A program made the position numbers and the translations under genes. The notes under the pieces are model-generated. The model ran no database searches. It was not told the origin of the DNA and was given only the letters and a program-made list of their open reading frames with translations. Positions 1 to 8,729 of a DNA stretch of 64,000 bases are shown here, one piece after another. Source of the DNA: Roseburia_C sp031555935 (lineage in GTDB: Bacteria; Bacillota; Clostridia; Lachnospirales; Lachnospiraceae); NCBI GenBank assembly GCA_031555935.1, contig JAVBTX010000001.1, forward strand, positions 65,650-129,649, given 5' to 3'. Position 1 is the first letter of the stretch; each line of letters starts with the position of its first letter.

Positions 1-238
1 GTGCTCCCGCCGCCAATGAACCATGCACAGCGCCTGCCGCCCCCGCTTCGGACTGCATCTCGGTTACCTTTACCGTCTCACCAAAAATATTCTCCCGCCC
101 CATTACCGACCATTCATCTGTCACCTCTGCCATAACGGTGGACGGTGTGATCGGATATATCGCCGCAACGTCTGTATATGCATAGGAAACATGCGCTGCT
201 GCATGATTGCCGTCCATTGTTTTCATTTCTCGTTTCAT
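1..238 (-). CDS. nifJ: Pyruvate:ferredoxin (flavodoxin) oxidoreductase, N-terminal part, cut by the window edge
   Basis: The minus strand reads MKREMKTMDGNHAAAHVSYA..., then AAIYPITPSTVMAEV and, near the edge, TVKVTEMQSEAGAAGAVHGS. These are the family's N-terminal signatures: the YPITPS motif of the pyrimidine-binding domain and the MQSEAGAAGA motif. The enzyme converts pyruvate and CoA to acetyl-CoA, CO2 and reduced ferredoxin in anaerobes. About 79 of the usual ~1170 residues are present. The start at 238 is preceded by GGAGAGTGGC; an inner ATG at 226 (MKTMDGN) matches the usual family start and is an alternative. The identification is strong; whether the rest of the gene is intact cannot be seen. 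Confidence 0.9.
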   Translation of the reverse strand, partial: MKREMKTMDGNHAAAHVSYAYTDVAAIYPITPSTVMAEVTDEWSVMGRENIFGETVKVTEMQSEAGAAGAVHGSLAAGA

Positions 239-291
239 GCCACTCTCCTTTATTTCCATTATTTCCTATCATTGTTTCCGGATTTTTCCTA

Positions 292-350
292 TTTCATTCG
301 TGAATGAAATTTTTTCATGCAAATGAAATTTTTCATGCATTATTGAAATT
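292..350. promoter_or_regulatory. Palindrome and tandem TGAAATTTTTCATGCA-like repeats between divergent genes
   Basis: Positions 292-309 are TTTCATTCGTGAATGAAA (8-bp arms around GT). They run into two to three spaced copies of a TGAAATTTTT(T)CATGCA-like unit at about 305-345. The block lies between the nifJ start (238) and the promoter of the plus-strand gene at 435. A regulator binding site or leader hairpin for nifJ is plausible. No regulator is identified. Confidence 0.4.
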
Positions 351-360
351 TTCAGCTTTC

Positions 361-389
361 TTGTAAATTTTATGGATTTCGGGTAGAAT
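361..389 (+). promoter_or_regulatory. Sigma-A-type promoter for the SGNH protein gene
   Basis: TTGTAA (361-366), a 17-nt spacer, and TAGAAT (384-389), 45 nt upstream of the GTG start at 435. AAAGGAG serves as ribosome site. Spacing and hexamers fit a housekeeping promoter. Confidence 0.6.
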
Positions 390-434
390 AAATAACGGAC
401 ACACATTTGAAGGATAACAAAGGAGAAGAATACA

Positions 435-2270
435 GTGAAGAAGAAAATCAGGTTTCTATTATGGTTTGCGGCATTGTTTTGTCTGATAAGCCTCCCGGTA
501 ATGGCAAATGATGGAAATGATAATATGGAAGAAATAAAATCCGTAAAGATTTTGTTTGTTGGAAACAGCTTTACCTATTATAAAAGCGACGGCAGAAATA
601 TTGAAACGCCTTTTATGGAATTATGTGAAAGTGCAGGGCAAAAAGTTGAGATAACTTCCTTAACACATGGTTTAGCTTACCTAAAATATTATGCCGGCGA
701 TTCAACAAAATATTTATCATATCATAAAGAATTGATATCGGAACTCCTTACTGGAAATTGGGACTATGTGGTGCTTCAGGAGCAAAGTATGGCAACCATG
801 ACAAATATTGATTCATCGACCGGTTTAGCAGTGGAAAAATTGCAGCAGTTAATAAACCGCTATCAGCCAAATGCCGAGATTTTACTGTATATGACACATG
901 GCTATCAGGATGGCACACTTGCGACCGTAAATGGTGTCAAGAAATATCTGACAATCAATGAAATGCAGAAAAATATTTCCTCGGCGTATGGATATTTAGG
1001 AAATAAATTTGGCCTTGAGGTCGTACCAGTAGGAATGCAGTTTGCAAGATGCGGAAATTATTATCCGGGAATTAATTTGATTGGAACAGATTGGAAACAC
1101 CCTTCATATGCCGGATATTATCTTGCCGCATGCTGCTTTTACTATCAGATATTTGGTGAACTGCCCAGTGGAAATGTAGAAACGCTGACCGGTTGCAATC
1201 TGACCGAAGAACAGCTACAAAGTATCGAATCGCTTGTTTATGAAAAGATCGATTTAAGTGCCAAAAATATTGAACTTAAAATAAATAAAAGTGCCAAATT
1301 ATTGACTTCAATAAGGAATCGTACCACAACAGCTATTAAATGGAAGAGCTTTGATGAAAGTATTGCCAAAGTTAATTCAATTACCGGAACCATCACCGCT
1401 GTGGGTGAGGGAACAACTGTTATTATGGCAATGACATCAGATGGGCTGCAGGCATCCTGCAATGTCACGGTCAGAGCACCGCTATCTTTTGGCAGAAACT
1501 ACTATTCCATGATGCCGGGGGATTCCATCTATGTAAAACCAAATTCAAGCACAGATACGATTAGCTGGTCAACAAGTAAAAAGAGTATCGCAACTGTTTC
1601 AACATCTGGTTTGGTACACGCAGTTGTGCCAGGAAAATCCACGATTACGGTGAAAAACAAAACAGACGCTCTTGATGCCGCCAATTATACTATCTATGTC
1701 GCGTGTCGGGTTCCAACCGGATTGAAAGCCAGCACTACTGGTACACCAAAGGCTGGGGCTAAGTACGCTAATATCCGTGTAACATGGAAAAGCGTTATTG
1801 GTGCAACAAAATATGATATTTATCGTTCCACCAAAAAAAACGGCAGTTATCAAAAAATTGGCACTGCAAATAAGACTACTTATACTGATAAGACAGCAGG
1901 GGTAAATTGCTATTATTTTTATAAAGTAGTTGCTGGAAATGCATATACAAATTGTAACAGTGAACTCAGTGTAAGTACCAAAGCAATCGTTTTAAAGACG
2001 CCAACTGTAAAAGTAAAGAAAGTGAGTAAGAAATACGCCTATCTTAGCTGGGCAAAAAATTCAAAAGCAACTGGTTACATTATATATCGTTCAACGAGCA
2101 AGAATTCTGGATTTGTAAAGGTGGCAACACTAGCTTCGAATCAGAAAAAAAGTTATACCGATAAAAAGGTGAAAAAGAATAAGAAATATTATTATCGGGT
2201 TCAGGCGTATCGAGTGATTGATGGGAAGGTATTTTATGGGGTGAAGAGTTCGGTGGTACTCTATCGATAA
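435..2270 (+). CDS. Secreted SGNH-hydrolase-like (DUF4886) protein with Ig-like and FN3-like repeats
   Basis: A 611-residue exported protein with a GTG start preceded by AAAGGAG. A signal peptide (about 1-24, ending VMA) is followed by an SGNH/DUF4886 domain: ILFVGNSFTYY near residue 40 is the nucleophile block (GNSF) and DWKHPSYAGYYLA near 215 is the Asp-x-x-His block. Such enzymes are esterases or deacylases of extracellular glycans; the substrate here is unknown. Two Big_2-type bacterial Ig-like repeats follow (about 275-425; KSIATVSTSGLVHAV is typical), then two FN3-like modules with the pattern YDIYRSTKKNGSYQKI...YYFYKVVAG. The same FN3-like module ends both giant GLUG proteins at 51.8-63.7 kb. 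No LPxTG or other anchor is visible. Confidence 0.8.
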   Translation: MKKKIRFLLWFAALFCLISLPVMANDGNDNMEEIKSVKILFVGNSFTYYKSDGRNIETPFMELCESAGQKVEITSLTHGLAYLKYYAGDSTKYLSYHKELISELLTGNWDYVVLQEQSMATMTNIDSSTGLAVEKLQQLINRYQPNAEILLYMTHGYQDGTLATVNGVKKYLTINEMQKNISSAYGYLGNKFGLEVVPVGMQFARCGNYYPGINLIGTDWKHPSYAGYYLAACCFYYQIFGELPSGNVETLTGCNLTEEQLQSIESLVYEKIDLSAKNIELKINKSAKLLTSIRNRTTTAIKWKSFDESIAKVNSITGTITAVGEGTTVIMAMTSDGLQASCNVTVRAPLSFGRNYYSMMPGDSIYVKPNSSTDTISWSTSKKSIATVSTSGLVHAVVPGKSTITVKNKTDALDAANYTIYVACRVPTGLKASTTGTPKAGAKYANIRVTWKSVIGATKYDIYRSTKKNGSYQKIGTANKTTYTDKTAGVNCYYFYKVVAGNAYTNCNSELSVSTKAIVLKTPTVKVKKVSKKYAYLSWAKNSKATGYIIYRSTSKNSGFVKVATLASNQKKSYTDKKVKKNKKYYYRVQAYRVIDGKVFYGVKSSVVLYR

Positions 2271-2278
2271 AAACGGCG

Positions 2279-2313
2279 AGCCCCCTCTTGTGGAAAGATA
2301 ACAAGGGGAGGCT
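2279..2313. terminator. Hairpin between convergent genes
   Basis: Arms AGCCCCCTCTTGT / ACAAGGGGAGGCT form about 13 bp with one mismatch, between the stop at 2270 and the convergent gene ending at 2319. On the minus strand a T-rich stretch follows a few bases later, so it fits best as terminator of the reductase gene, possibly working both ways. Confidence 0.55.
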
Positions 2314-2318
2314 ACTCC

Positions 2319-3497
2319 CTAATACTTATTTTTTCTATCCGATACAAACCGAGCAACCTTATATACCGGTGTTTCCATTTTCTTCTTTACTCGTTTTAAT
2401 TCCTCACGAATAACAATCGACTGTGGACAATGTTTTTCACATTTTCCACAACCAATACACTTTCCGGCATTGCTATGCTTATTTTTCATCGTTGTGCATC
2501 TGAAATATGTTTGCAGACCTTCGATAAATCCATCGGTATGGCGAAGATTATATGCTGCAAAACAAGTCGGGATATCCACCCCCTGCGGACACGGCATACA
2601 GTAGCCACAGCCGGTACACGGTACTTTGATGTGACGATTTATCTCCTCCCGCACTTTAGCGATTACTTCATGCTCCGCCGGTGTAAATACTCCTGCTTTT
2701 GCATCTGCGGCAATTCTGGTATTTTCCTCTACCTGTGAGGTATCATTCATTCCCGACAAAATTACATTTACCTCTGGATGATTCCAAATCCAGCGCAGTC
2801 CCCATTCTGCAGGACTGCGTTTCGGCTTCGCACATTCAAATATTTTCCGCGCACCAACTGGTAAATGTTGCACCAACCGGCCACCACGCAGTGGTTCCAT
2901 GATAATGACCGGTATGCCCTTTTGATTTGCATAGATTAATCCAGCCCGTCCAGCCTGATGATACTCATCCATATAGTTGTACTGAATCTGGCAGAAATCC
3001 CAGTCATAGCTGTCGATTAATTGAATGAAAGCTTCACTGCCACCGTGGAAGGAAAAACCAATATTTTGAATCTGCCCCTTTTCTTTTTTCTTCGCAATCC
3101 ATTCGGTGATACCCAAATCGCAGAGACGCTTCCAGGTAATCGGGTCATTGAGCATGTGCATTAAGTAATATTCAATGTGGTCCGTCTGGAGACGTTTCAA
3201 CTGCTCATTAAAATAACGTTCCATATCCTCGATTTTCTTGATATAGTAATGCGGCAGCTTTGTTGCAATATTAACTTTATCACGATAACCCTTGGCTAGA
3301 AATTTGCCAATGCAAACCTCACTGCCTGCATAGGTATAAGCCGTATCAAAATAATTAACGCCGGCTTCGATAGCCCGCAGCATTTCCTGCTCTGCCTTCT
3401 CCTGGTCGATTGCGGTTCCTTTTTTGGTATAACGCAGACCGCCATAGCCAAGGACCGATAGCTGCCTCCCATTCTTTTGATTGATTCGATATTGCAC
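2319..3497 (-). CDS. Aldo/keto reductase with C-terminal 4Fe-4S ferredoxin domain
   Basis: 392 residues. The N-terminal TIM-barrel has the aldo/keto reductase landmarks GVNYFDTAYTYAGSE (Asp and Tyr of the active site), a Lys in IATKLP and His in YYLMHML. The C-terminus has CTGCGYCMPCPQGVDIP and CIGCGKCEKHCP, i.e. cysteine sets for iron-sulfur clusters. This architecture is common in anaerobic Firmicutes and suggests electron exchange with ferredoxin rather than only NADPH. The start is GTG at 3497 with GGAGGTGTAAA directly upstream. It lies 25 nt after the kinase gene on the same strand and may be the last gene of that operon. Substrate unknown. Confidence 0.88.
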   Translation of the reverse strand: MQYRINQKNGRQLSVLGYGGLRYTKKGTAIDQEKAEQEMLRAIEAGVNYFDTAYTYAGSEVCIGKFLAKGYRDKVNIATKLPHYYIKKIEDMERYFNEQLKRLQTDHIEYYLMHMLNDPITWKRLCDLGITEWIAKKKEKGQIQNIGFSFHGGSEAFIQLIDSYDWDFCQIQYNYMDEYHQAGRAGLIYANQKGIPVIIMEPLRGGRLVQHLPVGARKIFECAKPKRSPAEWGLRWIWNHPEVNVILSGMNDTSQVEENTRIAADAKAGVFTPAEHEVIAKVREEINRHIKVPCTGCGYCMPCPQGVDIPTCFAAYNLRHTDGFIEGLQTYFRCTTMKNKHSNAGKCIGCGKCEKHCPQSIVIREELKRVKKKMETPVYKVARFVSDRKNKY

Positions 3498-3522
3498 TTT
3501 ACACCTCCTGCATATTTATCTT

Positions 3523-4776
3523 TTACGCCGTCTGAAATACTGCCGTTACTCTCACCTGGTCATCTTCACACCTGGCAAATACTTCTCCGTTCATCTTATT
3601 CATCAACTGGCGGCAGATATATAAACCTAAACCACTGCCACTGTTACCACTGACATTTGAGCCGCGCCAAAAGCTTTCAAAGATATGGGGCAGCTCATTC
3701 GTTGATAAGGTACTGCCGCTATTTTCAACGGTCACCAAACGACAGTCCTCCTCAGATGACACCAATATGCGGATTCGTCGACCATCGCCGTATTTAATGG
3801 CATTCTCGATCATGTTTTGAAGCACCTCACCAGCTCGATTGAGGTCCCCTTTTAAAATACAATCAGCATATTTTTCAATCACAAATTCAATTTGTAACAA
3901 TGCCATTTTTTCAGTGTAGTATTGGTTCAATTGCTGGATTAGCGCTGATAAATAAAACTCGCCATTATGGACTTCTAAATCCAGAAATTCTTCATTGGAA
4001 GCCGCAATAATCTGCGCCACAAAGCTCTCAATTTCATTTGCTTTGTGGTCGATATTCTCGGCTATCTGTTGCTGTTTTTCGATTCCCTCGTATAGATTCC
4101 GCGACAATGCTTTGGCATATAATTTAATCGCTGACAACGGTGTCTTGATGTCATGTGAAACGGATAAGATTAAGGTCTTCTTCTCTTTTTGCAGCTCGTA
4201 TTCACGAATCCGCTGGTCTTCTAAATTTTCCCGCAGCAGATTCAGCCCCCAGACAAATTTACCGAAGTAACGATTTTTATTTTCTTTTAGCGGCACACTT
4301 AAATTACCTTTTGAAAGTTCATATGGCACTTCTTTTAGTCGATGAAATGGGGTTAACAGTTGGGTTCTGATATATGCAAAAAACAGCATCATGGTCAATG
4401 CCATCACGCCGATGCCCAGATTCACTACTACTCTGGTTTTTCTATTTATTTCGTTTCCCTGACTTTGGTAGTCAATGCGATAATACTCTCCCGCGACTTC
4501 CCGAATGACATAATCCTGATTATTGCCTTCTAAAAATTGCTTGGGATTTTCGGTGATGTCTACACCTGGTACGACGGCGGTTATCGTGGTACAGCCCTGC
4601 TGCCACATATCGGCCGGGAGTCCTTCGGCAATCCGACTGACGACCCGATTAATTTCAACCCGATAGAGCCGGCCATTCTCACTGTGCATTGTCTTGGTAA
4701 GATACACATTTGCACCGAAAAATACCACTCCGATAATCAGTAACAACCAAAGAAATAGTCGATCTACTTTATTCAA
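3523..4776 (-). CDS. Membrane sensor histidine kinase
   Basis: A kinase with a TM helix near the N-terminus (FLWLLLIIGVVFFGANVYL), an extracytoplasmic loop of about 110 residues, a second TM (VNLGIGVMALTMMLFFAYI), a HAMP-like linker, a His-box ILSVSHDIKTPLSAIK, and an ATPase domain with NMIENAIKYG and GSGLGLYICRQ. It phosphorylates the response regulator encoded just upstream. An ATG at 4827 would overlap the regulator by 59 nt without a ribosome site. TTG at 4776, overlapping the regulator's stop region and following GGGGGGTGGG by about 8 nt, is a better start and gives 417 residues. The large sensory loop distinguishes it from loop-less BceS-type kinases. Confidence is high for function, moderate for the start. 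Confidence 0.85.
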   Translation of the reverse strand: MNKVDRLFLWLLLIIGVVFFGANVYLTKTMHSENGRLYRVEINRVVSRIAEGLPADMWQQGCTTITAVVPGVDITENPKQFLEGNNQDYVIREVAGEYYRIDYQSQGNEINRKTRVVVNLGIGVMALTMMLFFAYIRTQLLTPFHRLKEVPYELSKGNLSVPLKENKNRYFGKFVWGLNLLRENLEDQRIREYELQKEKKTLILSVSHDIKTPLSAIKLYAKALSRNLYEGIEKQQQIAENIDHKANEIESFVAQIIAASNEEFLDLEVHNGEFYLSALIQQLNQYYTEKMALLQIEFVIEKYADCILKGDLNRAGEVLQNMIENAIKYGDGRRIRILVSSEEDCRLVTVENSGSTLSTNELPHIFESFWRGSNVSGNSGSGLGLYICRQLMNKMNGEVFARCEDDQVRVTAVFQTA

Positions 4777-5431
4777 AACGGTAACCCACCCCCCAAATCG
4801 TTTTAATATGTTCTGGTGCTTTGGCATCGGCTTCGATTTTCTGACGTAGCCATTTGATATGAACGGTTAACGTCTGCGGCTCGGAAAAACTATCAAAGCC
4901 CCATACCTTATGGAACAACATTTCTTTTGATAAGGTCTTACCTTTATTTTCCATCAACAACAGCAACAGCTCCCATTCCTTGGCTGTGACATCAACTTCC
5001 TGACCATGCACGAACAACTGATGCGCTTGTTTATCTAGGATAATTTCACCTTCAACCAGTTGTCCGGTATCATACCGACGTCGGAAAATGCCGTTGATTT
5101 TGGCTAAGAGCAAATCGATATCATATGGCTTTTCAATGTAATCATCGGCGCCTAAGAGCAATCCATTTAGCTTGTCTTCTTTTCCGATTTTGGCACTGAC
5201 GATGAGAATGGGGGTATTGTCGGTCGCGCGAATCTTCTGGCAGACCGCAAACCCATCCATTCCCGGAAGCATAATGTCGAGGACGACCAGCTTCGCACCC
5301 TTTTCCAAATAAAGCGCAAGGGCCCGTTCGCCAGTATCAGCAACTTTTACCGTATATTGTTCTGCTTCTAAAAAATCTTTCAGCAATTCTGCTAATTCTT
5401 GATTGTCCTCAACTATTAATATATCCGTCAT
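4769..5431 (-). CDS. OmpR/PhoB-family response regulator
   Basis: 220 residues: receiver domain with acidic pocket (VEDN), phosphoacceptor Asp52 in LDIMLPGMDG and Lys101 in EKPYD, then a winged-helix DNA-binding domain (TAKEWELLLLLMENKG...TVHIKWLRQKIE...TIWGVGYRFE). It sits between the ABC ATPase (10-nt gap) and the kinase. By analogy with clustered systems it probably controls the ABC transporter operon. Confidence 0.92.
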   Translation of the reverse strand: MTDILIVEDNQELAELLKDFLEAEQYTVKVADTGERALALYLEKGAKLVVLDIMLPGMDGFAVCQKIRATDNTPILIVSAKIGKEDKLNGLLLGADDYIEKPYDIDLLLAKINGIFRRRYDTGQLVEGEIILDKQAHQLFVHGQEVDVTAKEWELLLLLMENKGKTLSKEMLFHKVWGFDSFSEPQTLTVHIKWLRQKIEADAKAPEHIKTIWGVGYRFE

Positions 5432-5440
5432 ATGATTTCC

Positions 5441-6208
5441 CTACCAACCCATTTCCAACAGCCAGCCATTTAACGCCCGCTCACGTTCCCGCAGTGTGTT
5501 CTCATTCTGATATCTGTCTAAACTATACTCGCCTTTGATGTTGCCGTCAACAATATACATAATCCGGGTACATTTTGCCGCCACGCGAACATCATGGGTT
5601 ACTAGCATAATCGTGGTTCCCTCTTCGTTGATTTTATTCAGCTCATTCATCACCTCGTTGGCCGACTGGCGGTTTAGGGCACCGGTTGGCTCGTCGGCAA
5701 ATATCATCTTCGGATGATTGATTAAGCTGCGGCAGATACAAGCTCGCTGCAACTGGCCGCCGGATACTTCATTGATATCATTGTCGGCTACATCGTTAAT
5801 GCCCAGCTTATGCATTAGGTCCTGACCATAGCGCACTTTTTCCTTCTTGCTCTTGGCATTTCGCTTAGATTGATAAGATGGTAAAATGATGTTATCCAGC
5901 AAGGTTAAGTTCTTTAACATATACATCTGTTGAAAGATAAATCCCATTTCATCCAGCCGCAAATCAGCCAGTTCTTTTTGCGACATCCCGGGAATGCTGC
6001 GACCGAAGAAATCCACTTTTCCGGTGGTAATATCATCCATGCCGGATACTGCATATAGCAAGGTTGACTTTCCTGAACCAGATGGTCCCATCACTGCCAC
6101 CATCTCGCCTGCTTCGATTGTGAAGGTGACATTTTTCAGAACATTATTTTGTCTTTTATTTACGATATATGTTTTACACAAATCTTTTACTTCAAATTTC
6201 TGTTTCAT
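5441..6208 (-). CDS. ABC transporter ATP-binding protein, FtsE/MacB/BceA type
   Basis: 255 residues with Walker A GPSGSGKST (41-49), Q-loop FIFQQMYML, signature VSGGQLQRA, Walker B MIFADEP and the H-loop TH. It powers the FtsX-type permease encoded 12 nt upstream. The set permease-ATPase-regulator-kinase resembles antimicrobial-peptide sensing and detoxification modules of Firmicutes, but the substrate is not shown by the sequence. Confidence 0.9.
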   Translation of the reverse strand: MKQKFEVKDLCKTYIVNKRQNNVLKNVTFTIEAGEMVAVMGPSGSGKSTLLYAVSGMDDITTGKVDFFGRSIPGMSQKELADLRLDEMGFIFQQMYMLKNLTLLDNIILPSYQSKRNAKSKKEKVRYGQDLMHKLGINDVADNDINEVSGGQLQRACICRSLINHPKMIFADEPTGALNRQSANEVMNELNKINEEGTTIMLVTHDVRVAAKCTRIMYIVDGNIKGEYSLDRYQNENTLRERERALNGWLLEMGW

Positions 6209-6220
6209 TTTTCCTTCTCC

Positions 6221-8572
6221 TTATTCTATATTGCTGGTTTCTGATGCTGATATCCGTCTGACCTGCTGGGTGGACAATAAGCTGGCTGCGATTGTTACCA
6301 CAAAGACTAACAGCGGATAGAACAGATAAACTTCTAGTGGCTTTATTTCAAATTCGATTGAGTATGCTCCCATCATTTGGAAAATCATGCCAACGGTCGG
6401 CTTTGCTATTATATTTGAAAGCAATGAACCAAGAATCGTTGAGATTATTAATATGATACCAATCCGTAATGTCTGCCAGCGAATCAGTGCCGAATTAGCA
6501 AAACCAATTGCTTTTAACATCCCTATCTCGCCGGTTTCTTTGGCGATAAAGGATTTCACCATCAAAATTGCTACCAGGGCATTAATCACCAATACCACTG
6601 CCGTAATAATATTAATCATACTATCAAGGTTGATTCCACCAATCATTTGATTAATATATTCACCGCCGGTATACACATTAAAATCTGGATACAATTTGGC
6701 GATTTCCTCTAACCGGTCTGCCCTTTCCTGTTTTGATGGCTCATCCGTATAACGAATCTGCACCCCAAATTCACCAAAGGAGCTTTCATAATCAAGCGGC
6801 AGTTCTTGATAGAAACGTATTCCTTCACCCATATTGTTCATCGTCTGAAACAACGCCGTGACAATAAACTGCTGCTCTTTGTCATCTATCTTTATTGTTA
6901 TGGTATCACCGATTTTAGCACCGATTTTCTTGCCAATGTAATGGGTAATTCCGACTTCATTGTTCTGCTGCGGTGGTGTTCCATCAATATAGGCATATTC
7001 GTCAGTTTTTGTATTTACACCTTGGAAGGCAAGGGAATTATAACTTTTCTCACCAAACGATACGTTATACTTAAAGACCATTTCCTGATATACATCTGCC
7101 CTGATACCATGTTCCTGCAAATTCTTTTGGATGCTCGCCAGATTACCAATTACCTTGTCATTTTCTTTGCCATCGCCAAATATCGCTTCGCTGGATAGAT
7201 ACACATCACTTTCCGTCATTGAAAACCAACGAACCAGTTTATCACTGCTAAGTGTATTCGTTGTATTCACCGGAACAATGATTAAAATAATTCCTAAGGT
7301 AAATGCCAGTATCATGACACTAAATCTACGAATGCCACTCAAAATATCATTATACGCCAGAAATGAGACTGCTGACATTTTGCCGCGTGACAAGTGTAAG
7401 ATTCCTTTTTTCTGATACCGTTCCCCCGTCGAACCACTGCGAATTGCATCAATTGGCGTCAATTTCTTGATTCGACCGGTCACAAGATAGCAAAACATTA
7501 CGATAACTAAAACGACGACGACTGCACAAATAATATTGAGATAGTATCTTCCTTCTAAATGAATTGGTATATTGTGACTGACTTCGGACAGCATCAGCTG
7601 ACCAAATGGGAGCCCTAGCCCCAAACCAACCAAGGAACCGACTACTGATATCACAAAATATTTACTGCAATAAAGTAAGCGGATGGTTCCATTTCTGATA
7701 CCGATTGCTTTCATCACACCGATTTCACGGAACTCCTCATTTAATGTAAAGCTTATCGTAAACCGCAAAACCACTAGCGAGATTAGGATTAAACATATAC
7801 TGACAATTAGTAACACGCCCGCTTTTACCATATCCATCATGTACATCTGTTTGACCAGCGGTGCTGTGACGCTGATTACAATCGGAATTCCAGACTGATT
7901 GAAGTTTTCTTCAAATTGTTCTGCATCAAAGGTTTTAATTTCATAACCCAGCCATGTATATGAATCACTTGCCTCTGTCAGCTCTTGCAGCTCCTGCTCA
8001 TTCATGGTTATTTGTGACATTCCCGTCATTAGGGGACCAAAGATTAGATTCTTGCATTCGTGCACAACAAATGATTTTCGATAATCACCTACTTCAATCA
8101 CAATTTTCTCACCAGATTCGATTTCACATTGATTCATCATCTGAATCGGCATATAAAGTTCTCCGGCCTTGACCGTCGTAATGATTTCATTTTCATGATT
8201 AAACAACAGGGTTTGCATTTCTTCGATGTTGCTTAGCATGATTTGATTTGAGTATTCAAAGATTTTACCATTTTCTTTGGTAATGTCCTTCTCGGTCAAT
8301 GATGGCATTCGATAACTCCGATACTCCTTCACACTTGGTTCTTCCTCGAGAAACTTCTCCATGCTCTGTTTTACTTCCGCTGAATCAAGTGAAAAGTTAT
8401 TATAGTCTGCCAATTCGGCCCGCTCAATAAAATCATCCATTGCCGTCGTGATTGTCACCAAATTATTGACACTGCCTGAGACAAAGGTCGCCGCTAGAAT
8501 AATAAACATCAGCAGAATCAGGTTCATCGATTTCTTTCGTTTGAAATCTTTTTTTAATATGTTTAAATACAT
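6221..8572 (-). CDS. FtsX-type ABC transporter permease, long form
   Basis: 783 residues with an N-terminal TM anchor (NLILLMFIILAATFVSG), a large extracytoplasmic domain (about 40-250), a block of three TM helices (about 255-370), another TM and a second large extracytoplasmic domain (about 410-650), then three C-terminal TM helices. Both TM blocks carry the FtsX pattern (REIGVMKAIGI and TGEIGMLKAIGF). It is the first gene of the operon permease-ATPase-regulator-kinase. Such permeases usually act on cell-surface substrates or peptides. The ATG at 8572 has an AAAGGAGAC ribosome site. Confidence 0.87.
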   Translation of the reverse strand: MYLNILKKDFKRKKSMNLILLMFIILAATFVSGSVNNLVTITTAMDDFIERAELADYNNFSLDSAEVKQSMEKFLEEEPSVKEYRSYRMPSLTEKDITKENGKIFEYSNQIMLSNIEEMQTLLFNHENEIITTVKAGELYMPIQMMNQCEIESGEKIVIEVGDYRKSFVVHECKNLIFGPLMTGMSQITMNEQELQELTEASDSYTWLGYEIKTFDAEQFEENFNQSGIPIVISVTAPLVKQMYMMDMVKAGVLLIVSICLILISLVVLRFTISFTLNEEFREIGVMKAIGIRNGTIRLLYCSKYFVISVVGSLVGLGLGLPFGQLMLSEVSHNIPIHLEGRYYLNIICAVVVVLVIVMFCYLVTGRIKKLTPIDAIRSGSTGERYQKKGILHLSRGKMSAVSFLAYNDILSGIRRFSVMILAFTLGIILIIVPVNTTNTLSSDKLVRWFSMTESDVYLSSEAIFGDGKENDKVIGNLASIQKNLQEHGIRADVYQEMVFKYNVSFGEKSYNSLAFQGVNTKTDEYAYIDGTPPQQNNEVGITHYIGKKIGAKIGDTITIKIDDKEQQFIVTALFQTMNNMGEGIRFYQELPLDYESSFGEFGVQIRYTDEPSKQERADRLEEIAKLYPDFNVYTGGEYINQMIGGINLDSMINIITAVVLVINALVAILMVKSFIAKETGEIGMLKAIGFANSALIRWQTLRIGIILIISTILGSLLSNIIAKPTVGMIFQMMGAYSIEFEIKPLEVYLFYPLLVFVVTIAASLLSTQQVRRISASETSNIE

Positions 8573-8729
8573 TTCATGTCTCCTTTCCTTCTTCTGCTGT
8601 GATTATTACATGCCAATTATTAAAGAATCCTTAAATCTTTTAAAATTATTCAAAAAAATAAAATATAGTGCTATTCTCTTATGTTATACTGAAATAGAAT
8701 TTTTTACTATATACAAGGAGGGTTTTTCT

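Noticed and set aside
23..307. Plus-strand frame at the left edge
   Set aside because: It is antisense to the nifJ start, which has clear family motifs on the minus strand.
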